Source: Amycolatopsis anabasis
Lineage (GTDB): Bacteria > Actinomycetota > Actinomycetes > Mycobacteriales > Pseudonocardiaceae
Direction: 5' to 3'
Assembly: GCF_009765355.1 (NCBI RefSeq)
Contig: NZ_VTHK01000014.1
Coordinates: 1 to 64,000, forward strand
DNA: 64,000 nt
Part shown: positions 43,295-51,095 of the stretch, piece after piece
Layout of the letters: each line of letters starts with the position of its first letter
Position numbering within the stretch: position 1 is the stretch's first letter
Notes under the pieces: generated by a model
What the model saw: the letters and a program-made list of their open reading frames with translations, nothing else
Told to the model about the DNA's origin: nothing
The model's database searches: none
Translations under genes and position numbers: made by a program

Positions 43295-43322
43295 TGCTTC
43301 GGGCCTGCCTTTCCGGCGAGCA

Positions 43323-43347
43323 ACATTGGACGTCGGACGTAGGATGT
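43323..43347. promoter_or_regulatory. Three overlapping operator copies, ACRTNGGAYGT
   Basis: ACATTGGACGT (43323-43333), ACGTCGGACGT (43330-43340) and ACGTAGGATGT (43337-43347) overlap by four bases each, giving a 7-bp phase. The middle one is a perfect palindrome. They lie between the divergent binding-protein and SDR genes. The same motif occurs before the GntR gene (45292-45302), which ties the regulator to this promoter. Confidence 0.75.
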
Positions 43348-43393
43348 CCACGGAAGGTACGCGTGCCCCGTCCACGACGCAAGGGAGAACCCG

Positions 43394-44119
43394 GTGCCAC
43401 CGACTTCGCGATTCTCGGCGCGCTGCGCCATCGTCTCCGGCAGCGCTTCCGGGATCGGCGCCGCCGTCGCCCGGCGGCTGATCGCGGAGGGGGCGTCCGT
43501 GGTGGGCATCGACCTTTCGCCCGCCGGTCCGGCGACCGACCTGGTCCGCGGGGACGTCGCCGATCCGGACACCTGGCGGGCCGCGGTCGAACTGGCCAAC
43601 GATCGCCACGGCGGCGTGGACGTGCTGGTCGGCAACGCCTACGCGAAGGTGGTGAAACCCTTGCACGAGACCGGATCCGCGGAGTGGGCGCGGCAGCTCG
43701 ACGTGAACCTCACCGCGGCCTACCACGGCGTCCGGGCCTGCCTGCCGGGGTTGCGCGCCGCCGGGGGAGCGATCGTGCTGGTGTCCTCGGTGCACGCGCT
43801 CGCCGGAATTCCCGGGCATCCCGCCTACGCCGCGGCCAAGGGCGCGCTGGTCTCGCTGGCCGGGCAGCTCGCGGTCGAGTACGGCCCCGAGATCCGGGTC
43901 AACTGCGTGCTGCCGGGGCCGATCCGCACCGCCGCCTGGGACGAGGTGAGCGAGGAGGACCGCGCGCGCAGCGTCGCCGGAACGGCACTCGGCCGATTCG
44001 GTTCCCCCGATGAGGTGGCCGCCGCGGTGGCTTTTCTCGCCTCCGCTGACGCTTCCTACGTGACCGGTGCCAGCCTGGTGGTGGACGGTGGCTGGACGGT
44101 CAGGAAGGACTCCGCATGA
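43394..44119 (+). CDS. SDR-family dehydrogenase, probable galactose dehydrogenase
   Basis: The 241-residue short-chain dehydrogenase has the cofactor motif VSGSASGIGAAV and an active site near IVLVSSVHAL with Y145-K149 (PAYAAAKGAL). An acidic residue after strand 2 (GIDLSPAG) favours NAD. Context makes it a likely D-galactose 1-dehydrogenase: a galactosidase operon diverges from it and a galactonate dehydratase gene follows with ATGA overlap. The assignment of substrate is inference. GTG 43394 follows GGGAGA. Confidence 0.85.
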   Translation: MPPTSRFSARCAIVSGSASGIGAAVARRLIAEGASVVGIDLSPAGPATDLVRGDVADPDTWRAAVELANDRHGGVDVLVGNAYAKVVKPLHETGSAEWARQLDVNLTAAYHGVRACLPGLRAAGGAIVLVSSVHALAGIPGHPAYAAAKGALVSLAGQLAVEYGPEIRVNCVLPGPIRTAAWDEVSEEDRARSVAGTALGRFGSPDEVAAAVAFLASADASYVTGASLVVDGGWTVRKDSA

Positions 44120-45261
44120 AGATCACCGGAATCGAGACTTTCCCGGTGCCCCCGAGGTGGCTGTTTCTCAAGGTGAGCACGGATTCCGGGATCAGCGGCT
44201 GGGGCGAGCCGGTGGTCGAGGGCCGCGCGGAGACCGTGCGGGCGGCCGTGCGCGAACTGTCCGAGGTCCTGATCGGGGCCGATCCGCTGCGCATCGAGGA
44301 CCACTGGCAGGTGCTCTTCCGCGGCGGCTTCTACCGCGGCGGCCCTGTGCTCTCCAGCGCCCTGGCCGGATTCGACCAGGCGCTGTGGGACATCGCGGGC
44401 AAGGTGCGCGGCGCGCCGGTGCACGAACTGCTCGGCGGCCCGGTCCGGGAGCGGGTCCGGATGTACCAGTGGGTGGGCGGCGACGAGCCCGCGGAGGTGG
44501 CGGACGCGGTGGCCGAACAGGTCGAGGCCGGGTTCACCGCGGTGAAGATGAACGCCTGCGGCCGGTTGCGGGCGATCGACACCCTCGCCGAAGCCCGCCA
44601 GGTGGTGCGCCGCGCCGAACAGGCCCGCGAAGTGCTCGGCGAGCACCGCGATCTGGCGATCGACTTCCACGGCCGGGTCTCCCCGGCGATGGCGAAACGG
44701 CTGCTGCCGATGCTGACCGAGGTCGCGCCGCTGTTCGTCGAGGAACCGGTGCCCCCGGAGCTTTCGCACCTGCTGGGCGAGCTGGTGGCGAGCAGCCCGA
44801 TCCCGCTGGCCACCGGCGAACGGCTGTATTCGCGCTGGGATTTCCGGGCGCCGCTGGCCGCCGGAATCGCGGTGGCGCAACCGGATCCGTCACATGCGGG
44901 CGGGATTTCCGAGATCCGCCGGATCGCCGCGCTCGCCGAGATCTACGGGGCATCGCTGGCGCCGCACTGTCCACTCGGGCCGATCGCGCTGGCCGCCGCG
45001 CTGCAACTCGGCTTCGCCGTGCCGAATTTCCTCCTCCAGGAACAGAGCCTGCGCATGCAATACCACAATCGGGTCGAATTGCTGGACTACGTGGTCGACA
45101 CCGGGGTTTTCGATTTCACCGGCGGGTACGCGCGGCGGCCGGCCGGCCCCGGGCTGGGCATCGAGGTCGACGAGGCCGTGGTGCGGAAGATGGCCGAAAC
45201 CGGGCACTCCTGGCGGAATCCGATCTGGCGGCACGCCGACGGAAGCCTGGCCGAATGGTGA
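44116..45261 (+). CDS. dgoD: D-galactonate dehydratase (mandelate racemase/enolase superfamily)
   Basis: The 381-residue protein matches the known galactonate dehydratase active site almost residue for residue: metal ligands D183, E209 and E235 (AIDFHGR, FVEEPVP, TGERLYS), base H185 and H284 (LAPHCPLGPI). Segment MYQWVGGDEPAEVADA is also typical. It removes water from D-galactonate to give 2-dehydro-3-deoxygalactonate. The kinase and aldolase for the next steps are not in the window. The start overlaps the SDR stop. Confidence 0.94.
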   Translation: MKITGIETFPVPPRWLFLKVSTDSGISGWGEPVVEGRAETVRAAVRELSEVLIGADPLRIEDHWQVLFRGGFYRGGPVLSSALAGFDQALWDIAGKVRGAPVHELLGGPVRERVRMYQWVGGDEPAEVADAVAEQVEAGFTAVKMNACGRLRAIDTLAEARQVVRRAEQAREVLGEHRDLAIDFHGRVSPAMAKRLLPMLTEVAPLFVEEPVPPELSHLLGELVASSPIPLATGERLYSRWDFRAPLAAGIAVAQPDPSHAGGISEIRRIAALAEIYGASLAPHCPLGPIALAAALQLGFAVPNFLLQEQSLRMQYHNRVELLDYVVDTGVFDFTGGYARRPAGPGLGIEVDEAVVRKMAETGHSWRNPIWRHADGSLAEW

Positions 45262-45291
45262 GGAATGGGCGGGGTAGGGTAATCCCGGGGA

Positions 45292-45302
45292 ACATCGGAT
45301 GT
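45292..45302. promoter_or_regulatory. GntR operator copy ACATCGGATGT
   Basis: This perfect 11-bp palindrome (ACATC-G-GATGT) stands 41 nt before the GntR gene and 30 nt after the dehydratase stop. A weaker copy (ATGTGGGATGA) overlaps it with the same 7-bp phase seen at 43323-43347. Confidence 0.7.
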
Positions 45303-45343
45303 GGGATGAATGCGATTCGATTCGGGAGTGACGGAGTGTCGGA

Positions 45344-46081
45344 GTGACCGAGGAACGTCCACCGGCGCGCCTGGCGACCCGCATGAGCCGCGCCATCCGG
45401 GACGAGATCACCGGCCTGATCCTGGAGCGCGGGCTGCGCTCCGGTGATCCGCTGCCCACCGAGACCGAACTGGTCGAGGCGCTGGGCGTCAGCCGGAATT
45501 CCATCCGGGAAGCGCTCAAAGCCCTGCAGGCGCTGGACATCGTCGAGATCCGGCACGGGCACGGCACCTACGTCGGCCGGTTGTCCCTGGACCCGCTCGC
45601 CGACGGCCTGACCTTCCGCGTGCTGCACGGCCTGGGCAGCGACCTCCGCGCGCTCGACGAGATGCTCGAGGTCCGCGAGGCCCTGGAGGGCGCGTTGATC
45701 CGGCGGGTCGCGGCGTCCGTGCCGGAGGCCGATCTGGACGCGCTCGACCAGGTGACCAAGCGGATGAGCGCCCGCGCGAAGGCGGGGGAGACCTTCGCCG
45801 ACGAGGACCGCGAGTTCCACGAGCTGCTGTACCGGTCGCTGGAGAACGCCCTGGTGACCCAGTTGCTGCGGGCGTTCTGGGACGTCTACCACCGGGTGAA
45901 CCACCGGCTGGGCGTCACCGATCCGAACCCGGTCGAAACGGCCAAACGGCATCGAGCGATCGTCACCGCGCTCCGGAAACGGGACGTGGCGCGGGCGGAG
46001 AAGGCGATGGCCGAGCACTTCCGCAACCTCGACGTCCGGATGGCGGAGCTGACCCGGCACCGGAAACCGGCCGCGGAATAA
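45344..46081 (+). CDS. GntR family regulator, FCD (FadR/DgoR-like)
   Basis: The 245-residue protein has the GntR winged helix (RAIRDEITGLILERGLRSGD, VSRNSIREALKALQAL) and an all-helical FCD effector domain (about 85-235) with metal-binding histidines likely among DREFHELLYRSL, VYHRVNHRLG and KRHRAIVTAL. DgoR-type members sense galactonate. GTG 45344 follows GGAG. The shared motif ahead of this gene and in the SBP/SDR intergenic region marks it as the local repressor of the galactoside cluster. Confidence 0.92.
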   Translation: MTEERPPARLATRMSRAIRDEITGLILERGLRSGDPLPTETELVEALGVSRNSIREALKALQALDIVEIRHGHGTYVGRLSLDPLADGLTFRVLHGLGSDLRALDEMLEVREALEGALIRRVAASVPEADLDALDQVTKRMSARAKAGETFADEDREFHELLYRSLENALVTQLLRAFWDVYHRVNHRLGVTDPNPVETAKRHRAIVTALRKRDVARAEKAMAEHFRNLDVRMAELTRHRKPAAE

Positions 46082-46136
46082 CGCGCACCGCACACCGGTT
46101 GGCTCAGGTTTGTAACGACCAACTGGAGGTTCTTTC

Positions 46137-47033
46137 GTGCGTGCGCTGGTAACCACTCCGGGTTCGCGGTTCGGTGTCACTGTCCAAGAGGTGCCCGATC
46201 CGGTTCCGGCCCCCGATCAGGTGCTCGTCGAGGTCGCCCATTCCTCGCTGAACTTCGGCGAGGTGTTCCGGGCCAAGTCCGCGGAAGCGGCGGGCGAAGT
46301 GTTCGGCTGGGACGCCTCGGGCGTCGTGGTCGCCGCCGCGGCCGACGGTTCCGGGCCCGCGGTCGGCAGCCGGGTGCTGACCTTCGACTACGGCGGCGGA
46401 TGGGCGCGGCGCCGCGCGGTCGCGGCGAACGAGGTGGCCGTCGTCCCCGAGGGCGTCGACCTGGCGGTCGCCTCGACCCTGCCGGTCGCCGGGGTCACCG
46501 CCCTGCGCGCCCTGCGGAACTCCGGATCTCTGCTCGGCAAGCGGGTGCTGATCACCGGCGCGTCCGGCGGGGTGGGCCGGTTCGCGGTGCAACTGGCCGC
46601 GCGGGCCGGGGCGCACGTGATCGCCAACGCCGCCCGCGGCGCCGGGCTCGCCGAACTCGGCGCGCACGAGGTGGTCGCCTCCCTCGACGATCTGGAACCG
46701 GTCGACGTCGTCCTGGACAACGTCGGCGGCAGTCACCTCGTCCGGGTCCACGAACTCCTGACCACGGACGGGGTCATCCAGAGCATCGGCTGGACCTCGG
46801 GTGAACCGGCCGTGTTCCCGCCGTACAGCACGGTGGCCCTGGGCAAGCGGCTGGTCGGTTTCCAGGCGGGCACCGGTTTCGCGCCGGACCTGGCGTACCT
46901 GCTCGATCTGCTCGGCCGGGGCGCGCTGTCGGTCGAGGTCGGCTGGCGCGGTTCGTGGGAGAAGTTCGACGAGGCCGCCGAAGCGCTCCTCGGCCGCAAG
47001 GTTTCCGGGAAAGCCGTGATCGATCTGGACTGA
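46137..47033 (+). CDS. Zinc-independent MDR oxidoreductase (quinone reductase-like)
   Basis: The 298-residue medium-chain dehydrogenase has a GroES-like N-terminal domain (VTVQEVPDPVPAPDQVLVEV, SSLNFGEVFR) and a nucleotide-binding domain with ITGASGGVGRFAVQLAARAG. The cysteine ligands of structural zinc are absent. It is likely an NADPH:quinone or enone reductase. GTG 46137 follows ACTGGAGG. It has no evident operon partner; the GntR gene upstream is 55 nt away. Confidence 0.89.
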   Translation: MRALVTTPGSRFGVTVQEVPDPVPAPDQVLVEVAHSSLNFGEVFRAKSAEAAGEVFGWDASGVVVAAAADGSGPAVGSRVLTFDYGGGWARRRAVAANEVAVVPEGVDLAVASTLPVAGVTALRALRNSGSLLGKRVLITGASGGVGRFAVQLAARAGAHVIANAARGAGLAELGAHEVVASLDDLEPVDVVLDNVGGSHLVRVHELLTTDGVIQSIGWTSGEPAVFPPYSTVALGKRLVGFQAGTGFAPDLAYLLDLLGRGALSVEVGWRGSWEKFDEAAEALLGRKVSGKAVIDLD

Positions 47034-47100
47034 TCGGGCGTCCCACCCCGCGAATTCGGCGAAAGCGGTCGACAGCGTCAGCGCGTGACTGCAGTCTGTC

Positions 47101-49080
47101 GTGGTGGACGGGATGGAGAGCCTGCGGCACGCGGTGGCCACGGTGCCGATTCCCGGCGCGCCGCCCCGGCTTTCACACAACGGGGCGGCGGTCGGGCTGG
47201 CGCTGCTGGACGCCTCCCTCCGGCTCAACCACGTGCGCCGCCTGACCGAGCGGCTGACCATGGCCGAGCACGGGGCCGCCCGGCGGACCACCGAGGTCGA
47301 CGTCAGTTTGCGGCTGCTGGACGAGGGGCAGCGCGAGGCCACCACCGACCTCCAGGAGCTGATCGGGAAGGAGCACGGCGAACGGGGCGCCGGTGGCACC
47401 ACGCTCTGGGTGCCCATCGCGCGGCTGCCGCGCCGCGGGGTGTCCGCGGTCGACGTCTACGACGGCACGGGCCAGAAACTGCCCCGGCTCACCCAGCACG
47501 AGACCTCCCGGCTGATCGCGTCCGGGCTCTACCGGCTGCTGCGCGGCATCCTGGCCAGCGACGAGCACGCCCATTCGGCCCGGCAGGATCTGAGCGGATT
47601 CCTCTTCCGCCTGCACGAACCGCGCTGGCTGGTGCAGCGGGCCCTGCTCACCCTGCTGACCGAACGGGACCACCCGGCGAACGAGTTCTCGCTGCCGCCC
47701 GCGGAAGGAACCGTTTCCGGGCACGGGCGGCAGTGCCGGGAGATCGCCCTGCAGGTGCTCGACGACTACCGGCACCTGCTGGTCGACTACGCCCAGCTGC
47801 TGGACATCGCGGTCCGGGACTACCTGCTGGTGGTGGCGCTGGACGACGCCGTCGACGAGTACCGGCTGAGCTACGAGACCCCGCTGCACGTGGGCGAGGG
47901 CGCCCCGGCGACGCTCCTGCCCCGGCTGGCCGAGGAGTGGCGGCGGGTGCGCGCGAGCCACGGCGGTTACTTCGTGCGGTACGAGACGACGATCCCGGCG
48001 ACGCTCAAGTCCTACCACCTGGTGGTCAAGGCGACGCCGGAGACCGAGATGGCCCGGATGTACCTGTCCACCGACGCCGACCGGCACCAGGCCGAAAACC
48101 TCGCGCGGGATCTGCGGTCGCTCGCCCAGCGCCAGGAGGCCGCCGAGCGGGACGGCGCCGGACCCGCCGTGCGCAAGATCCTGGAACTGCAGGCGCAGAC
48201 CGCGTTGCGCACGCTCGCCGACCTGCTGCGCCGCCGGAAGTGGGAGGCGGGCCGATCCGGGGTCGAGCTCACCGCGCACGCGTTGCCGGCCTGCCACCGG
48301 CTGGCCGCGGCCGCCACCATCGGCGACGCGGTGCGGACCGCGACCAACGAGGTGGACAACGCCGTGCTGCGGCATCCGAACGTGGACGCGGCGACCCTGC
48401 GGGCGGCCGCGGACGAACTCACCGACCGGGAACTCGGCCGCGATCTCGTGCTGGTCGACCAGGTCACCGACAACCAGGCGCAGGCGTACTGGCGGCGGTC
48501 CGGCGACGGCATCGCGTGCGGTGACCAGGTGCGGATCAACGCCGGCCTGCTGCTCAAGGACTCCACCGAATCGGGCCCGCGCAACGTCATGCTCTACGCG
48601 CTCGCGGTGGCGGCCACCTGTTACCTGCTCGGCTGGCTGCTGGTGCGCAGCCCGTGGCCGTTCGGGCGCCGCGCCACCGAGGCGCTCGGGCACGTGGAGG
48701 ACGGCCAGTCGGTCATCACCATGCTCCTGCTGGTGCCGGGCTTCCTCTACACCCGGCTGGCGCTGCCGCCCCGCCGTTCGGTCGCCGCGTACCTGCGCAC
48801 CCTGCCGCGGGTGCTCGGGCAGCTGTGCATCGTGTCGTCGGCCGGGTTCGCCGCGGCCATCGCCGCCAAGAGCCCGGGCGAGGTCGTGCAGGTGTTCCTG
48901 ATCATCGCCGTGGTCCTGCCGGTGCTCACCGCGCTCCTGCTGATCGGCCTGCGTTCGTGGCGGGAGTCGACCTCGCCGCTGAGCCGGATCGGGGTGCCGC
49001 GCTGGGTGGGCAACGGCGCCCGGCGCCGCGGCCCGCGCGCGCCGAACGTGCGGTTCGATTCCTTCGGGGGAGACGGATGA
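47101..49080 (+). CDS. Large hypothetical protein with C-terminal membrane domain
   Basis: The 659-residue product has about 490 soluble residues and then four membrane helices (about 496-516, 538-556, 573-591, 597-619) with a short basic cytoplasmic tail. The soluble part is mixed alpha/beta; a region near 240-330 (YETPLHVGEG..., SYHLVVKATPETEMARMYL) looks beta-rich, and 330-490 mostly helical. I recognise no domain. Starts at GTG 47101, GTG 47104 or ATG 47113 are all possible; none has a strong site. Its stop overlaps the next gene (ATGA), so the two form a coupled pair of unknown function. Confidence 0.8.
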   Translation: MVDGMESLRHAVATVPIPGAPPRLSHNGAAVGLALLDASLRLNHVRRLTERLTMAEHGAARRTTEVDVSLRLLDEGQREATTDLQELIGKEHGERGAGGTTLWVPIARLPRRGVSAVDVYDGTGQKLPRLTQHETSRLIASGLYRLLRGILASDEHAHSARQDLSGFLFRLHEPRWLVQRALLTLLTERDHPANEFSLPPAEGTVSGHGRQCREIALQVLDDYRHLLVDYAQLLDIAVRDYLLVVALDDAVDEYRLSYETPLHVGEGAPATLLPRLAEEWRRVRASHGGYFVRYETTIPATLKSYHLVVKATPETEMARMYLSTDADRHQAENLARDLRSLAQRQEAAERDGAGPAVRKILELQAQTALRTLADLLRRRKWEAGRSGVELTAHALPACHRLAAAATIGDAVRTATNEVDNAVLRHPNVDAATLRAAADELTDRELGRDLVLVDQVTDNQAQAYWRRSGDGIACGDQVRINAGLLLKDSTESGPRNVMLYALAVAATCYLLGWLLVRSPWPFGRRATEALGHVEDGQSVITMLLLVPGFLYTRLALPPRRSVAAYLRTLPRVLGQLCIVSSAGFAAAIAAKSPGEVVQVFLIIAVVLPVLTALLLIGLRSWRESTSPLSRIGVPRWVGNGARRRGPRAPNVRFDSFGGDG

Positions 49081-50615
49081 CCCAGGTGTCGCTGCGCAAC
49101 CTGGCCGATCTGGCCCGGGCCGGGTTCGAGATCGCCCGGCAGCCGCTGACCAAAGTGGACTTCGAGATCCACCACGTGGCCGCGCGTCCCGGTTTTCTGC
49201 GGGAGCTCGTCGCGGACGGCTTCCTGGAGACGGTGTGCTCGGCGGCGAACGGCGCCGCGGTGGCCATCGGCACGCACACCCGCAACCGGCTGGACAGCAT
49301 CGTCGACGAGGACCAGCACGACGGCCCGACCGGAACCGCGCTGCCCCAGCGGTCCGCCGACGGCTGGGTGTTCCACCAGAGCGCGTGGCCGAACCCGACC
49401 TTCATCTACGAATCCGCGCGCACCTTCGAGGGTTTGGTCTCGATCGACCCGGACGCCAAGGAGCTGTCCGACTGGCACGGGCTGGCGGTCCGGAACCTGA
49501 TGCAGGAGATCTCCGAGGCGGCGACCAAACTGGCCGGGGCGCCGCTGCTCACCCTGCAGTGCCCGGCGCAACTCCCGCCGATCGTGAAGACCCGCAACCA
49601 CGATCTGCGCACCCGCAAGGAACTGCCCTCGGTGTGTTCGGCGTTCGCCATCCGGTTCTCGGTCGCGTTGCAGGACGCGTCCGCCGAGCAGCAGATCGTG
49701 CTGAGCAACCGGATTCGCGAACTGTGCGAGGAGAACGGTTTCGGGTTCTGGATCGCGGACACCCGGCCCGGCCACCGCCCGGGGAACTGGTTCGAGGTGT
49801 GCCGCACGCCCGCCCGGGACGACGACCGGCCGGAGAAACCGGTGACCACGTGCCTCCCGGTGACCTGCGCCGGCCCGGCCCGGGTCGGTTCCACCCACGC
49901 GATCATGTCGTTCCTGCGGCGCTACCCCCGGGTGGGCGTGGTCGGCTGTTCGGGAACCTCGTTGGCGGATCTGGCGTTCGTGCACCTGCAGCTGTCGGTC
50001 GAGGGGGTCAGTTCCGAGCGGCTGAACAAGATCCTGGAGAAACTCTACGGCGAGGAGACCGTGCCGGTCCGGCCGCGCGAACTCCTGCGGAAGCTCTTCG
50101 GACGGCTCGGCCTGCGCGCCGAGAACTCGGCGGACAAACGAGCCGACGCGACCGGCCCGGCCAGCGACTACCAGACCTTCGTCGGGCCCGCGTTCGACTA
50201 CCGGCCGTCGGCCACCACGCACGCGCTGCCGGTCTGGGTGTCCTGGCAGATCGCCCGCAAGGACGACGGCCTGGCCGCACCGGTGGAATGCCTGTACCGC
50301 GCGCTGCGCCAGGTGGTGCCCGAACTGGCCCTGCCCGGCGAACCGGTGGCCCCGCTCAGCGAAGTGGCCGCGGTGGAGTACCTCATCTGCCGGGCGACCG
50401 AGCAGTCGGTGGTGCGGGGCAAGGGAAAGCTCGCGGTGCCCAAACCGGTGCTCGAGCAGTTCGGCGGGGTGCCCGCCGAGGACCCGGCGTCGAAGCTCTG
50501 CGCCTCCCTGGAGGAAGCCTGGAAGGCGCAGATCGATCTGGCCGAGGTGCGCGGGGTCAGCGAACTGACCGTCGCCTGGCGCGAGGCGTGGCTCGGCCAC
50601 TGGACGTACTACTAG
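49077..50615 (+). CDS. Hypothetical soluble protein, coupled to the preceding gene
   Basis: The 512-residue protein lacks signal peptide and membrane segments. Segments such as HNPR-free VDFEIHHVAARPGFLRELVA and VGVVGCSGTSLADLAFVHLQ show alternating strand and helix. Cysteines occur at several spots without a clear metal motif. It resembles no family I can name. Start ATG overlaps the preceding stop, so it is made together with the membrane partner, and may be its cytoplasmic subunit. The operon ends at the strong hairpin at 50616. Confidence 0.8.
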   Translation: MTQVSLRNLADLARAGFEIARQPLTKVDFEIHHVAARPGFLRELVADGFLETVCSAANGAAVAIGTHTRNRLDSIVDEDQHDGPTGTALPQRSADGWVFHQSAWPNPTFIYESARTFEGLVSIDPDAKELSDWHGLAVRNLMQEISEAATKLAGAPLLTLQCPAQLPPIVKTRNHDLRTRKELPSVCSAFAIRFSVALQDASAEQQIVLSNRIRELCEENGFGFWIADTRPGHRPGNWFEVCRTPARDDDRPEKPVTTCLPVTCAGPARVGSTHAIMSFLRRYPRVGVVGCSGTSLADLAFVHLQLSVEGVSSERLNKILEKLYGEETVPVRPRELLRKLFGRLGLRAENSADKRADATGPASDYQTFVGPAFDYRPSATTHALPVWVSWQIARKDDGLAAPVECLYRALRQVVPELALPGEPVAPLSEVAAVEYLICRATEQSVVRGKGKLAVPKPVLEQFGGVPAEDPASKLCASLEEAWKAQIDLAEVRGVSELTVAWREAWLGHWTYY

Positions 50616-50661
50616 GTCGTGAGTGTTCCGACCGGTTCTAACCGGCCTGACCACTCACGAC
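50616..50661 (+). terminator. Hairpin TCGTGAGTG/CACTCACGA, repeat-type terminator
   Basis: GTCGTGAGTG (50616-50625) pairs perfectly with CACTCACGAC (50652-50661), with an inner CCGGTT/AACCGG stem. It starts right after the stop codon at 50615. Related half sequences occur at 35-60 and about 51032-51060, so it is both a probable terminator and a dispersed intergenic repeat. Confidence 0.75.
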
Positions 50662-51095
50662 CCCCAGACTTGGTTCCCTTACAAGAGACGGTGACCGGTC
50701 TGGGCGTGCGGGCGCCGCCTGGCTGCCACCCCGATGCTCGTCGCACGTTGTCGGCCAAGAGGGACCGCAACGAGGCCGTGCTCGTCGGGGTGCCCGGGGG
50801 GCGAGCCGACGTCGATGCGGCCTTCGGTGCGCGAGATGCTCGTGGGGCACACGGTGCGGCTGTGCCGGTACCCGGAGGACACCAATGTGGCTTTCGGGGC
50901 GTTGAAGGTACCGAACGCCGCATTGGGTACCTCCGAGCACCACCACCCGCGCGGTGTCGCACTTTGTCGGCCAAGTGCGGCTCGTCGAACGGAAACGCCA
51001 GGTCACCAGTAGGCGACCCAATGAGAGCCCGCTCTAACCGGCCGGAACACTCACGACCCCCGGCACTTGGTTCCCCCGCGGGTGCAGGTGGCCAC
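50662..51095. repeat. Intergenic repeat block
   Basis: This 434-nt stretch has no convincing gene. It holds direct repeats (CGCACGTTGTCGGCCAAGAG near 50743 and CGCACTTTGTCGGCCAAGTG near 50959). It also has a pair resembling each other around AATGTGGCTTTCGGGGCG and GAACGCCGCATTGGGTAC near 50884-50931. It ends with the CGGAACACTCACGACCCCC element. Open frames through it look like by-products of the repeats. Confidence 0.6.

Noticed and set aside
50638..51021. Minus-strand open frame of about 127 codons
   Set aside because: Lies in the intergenic repeat block, has repeat-derived composition and no start signal.
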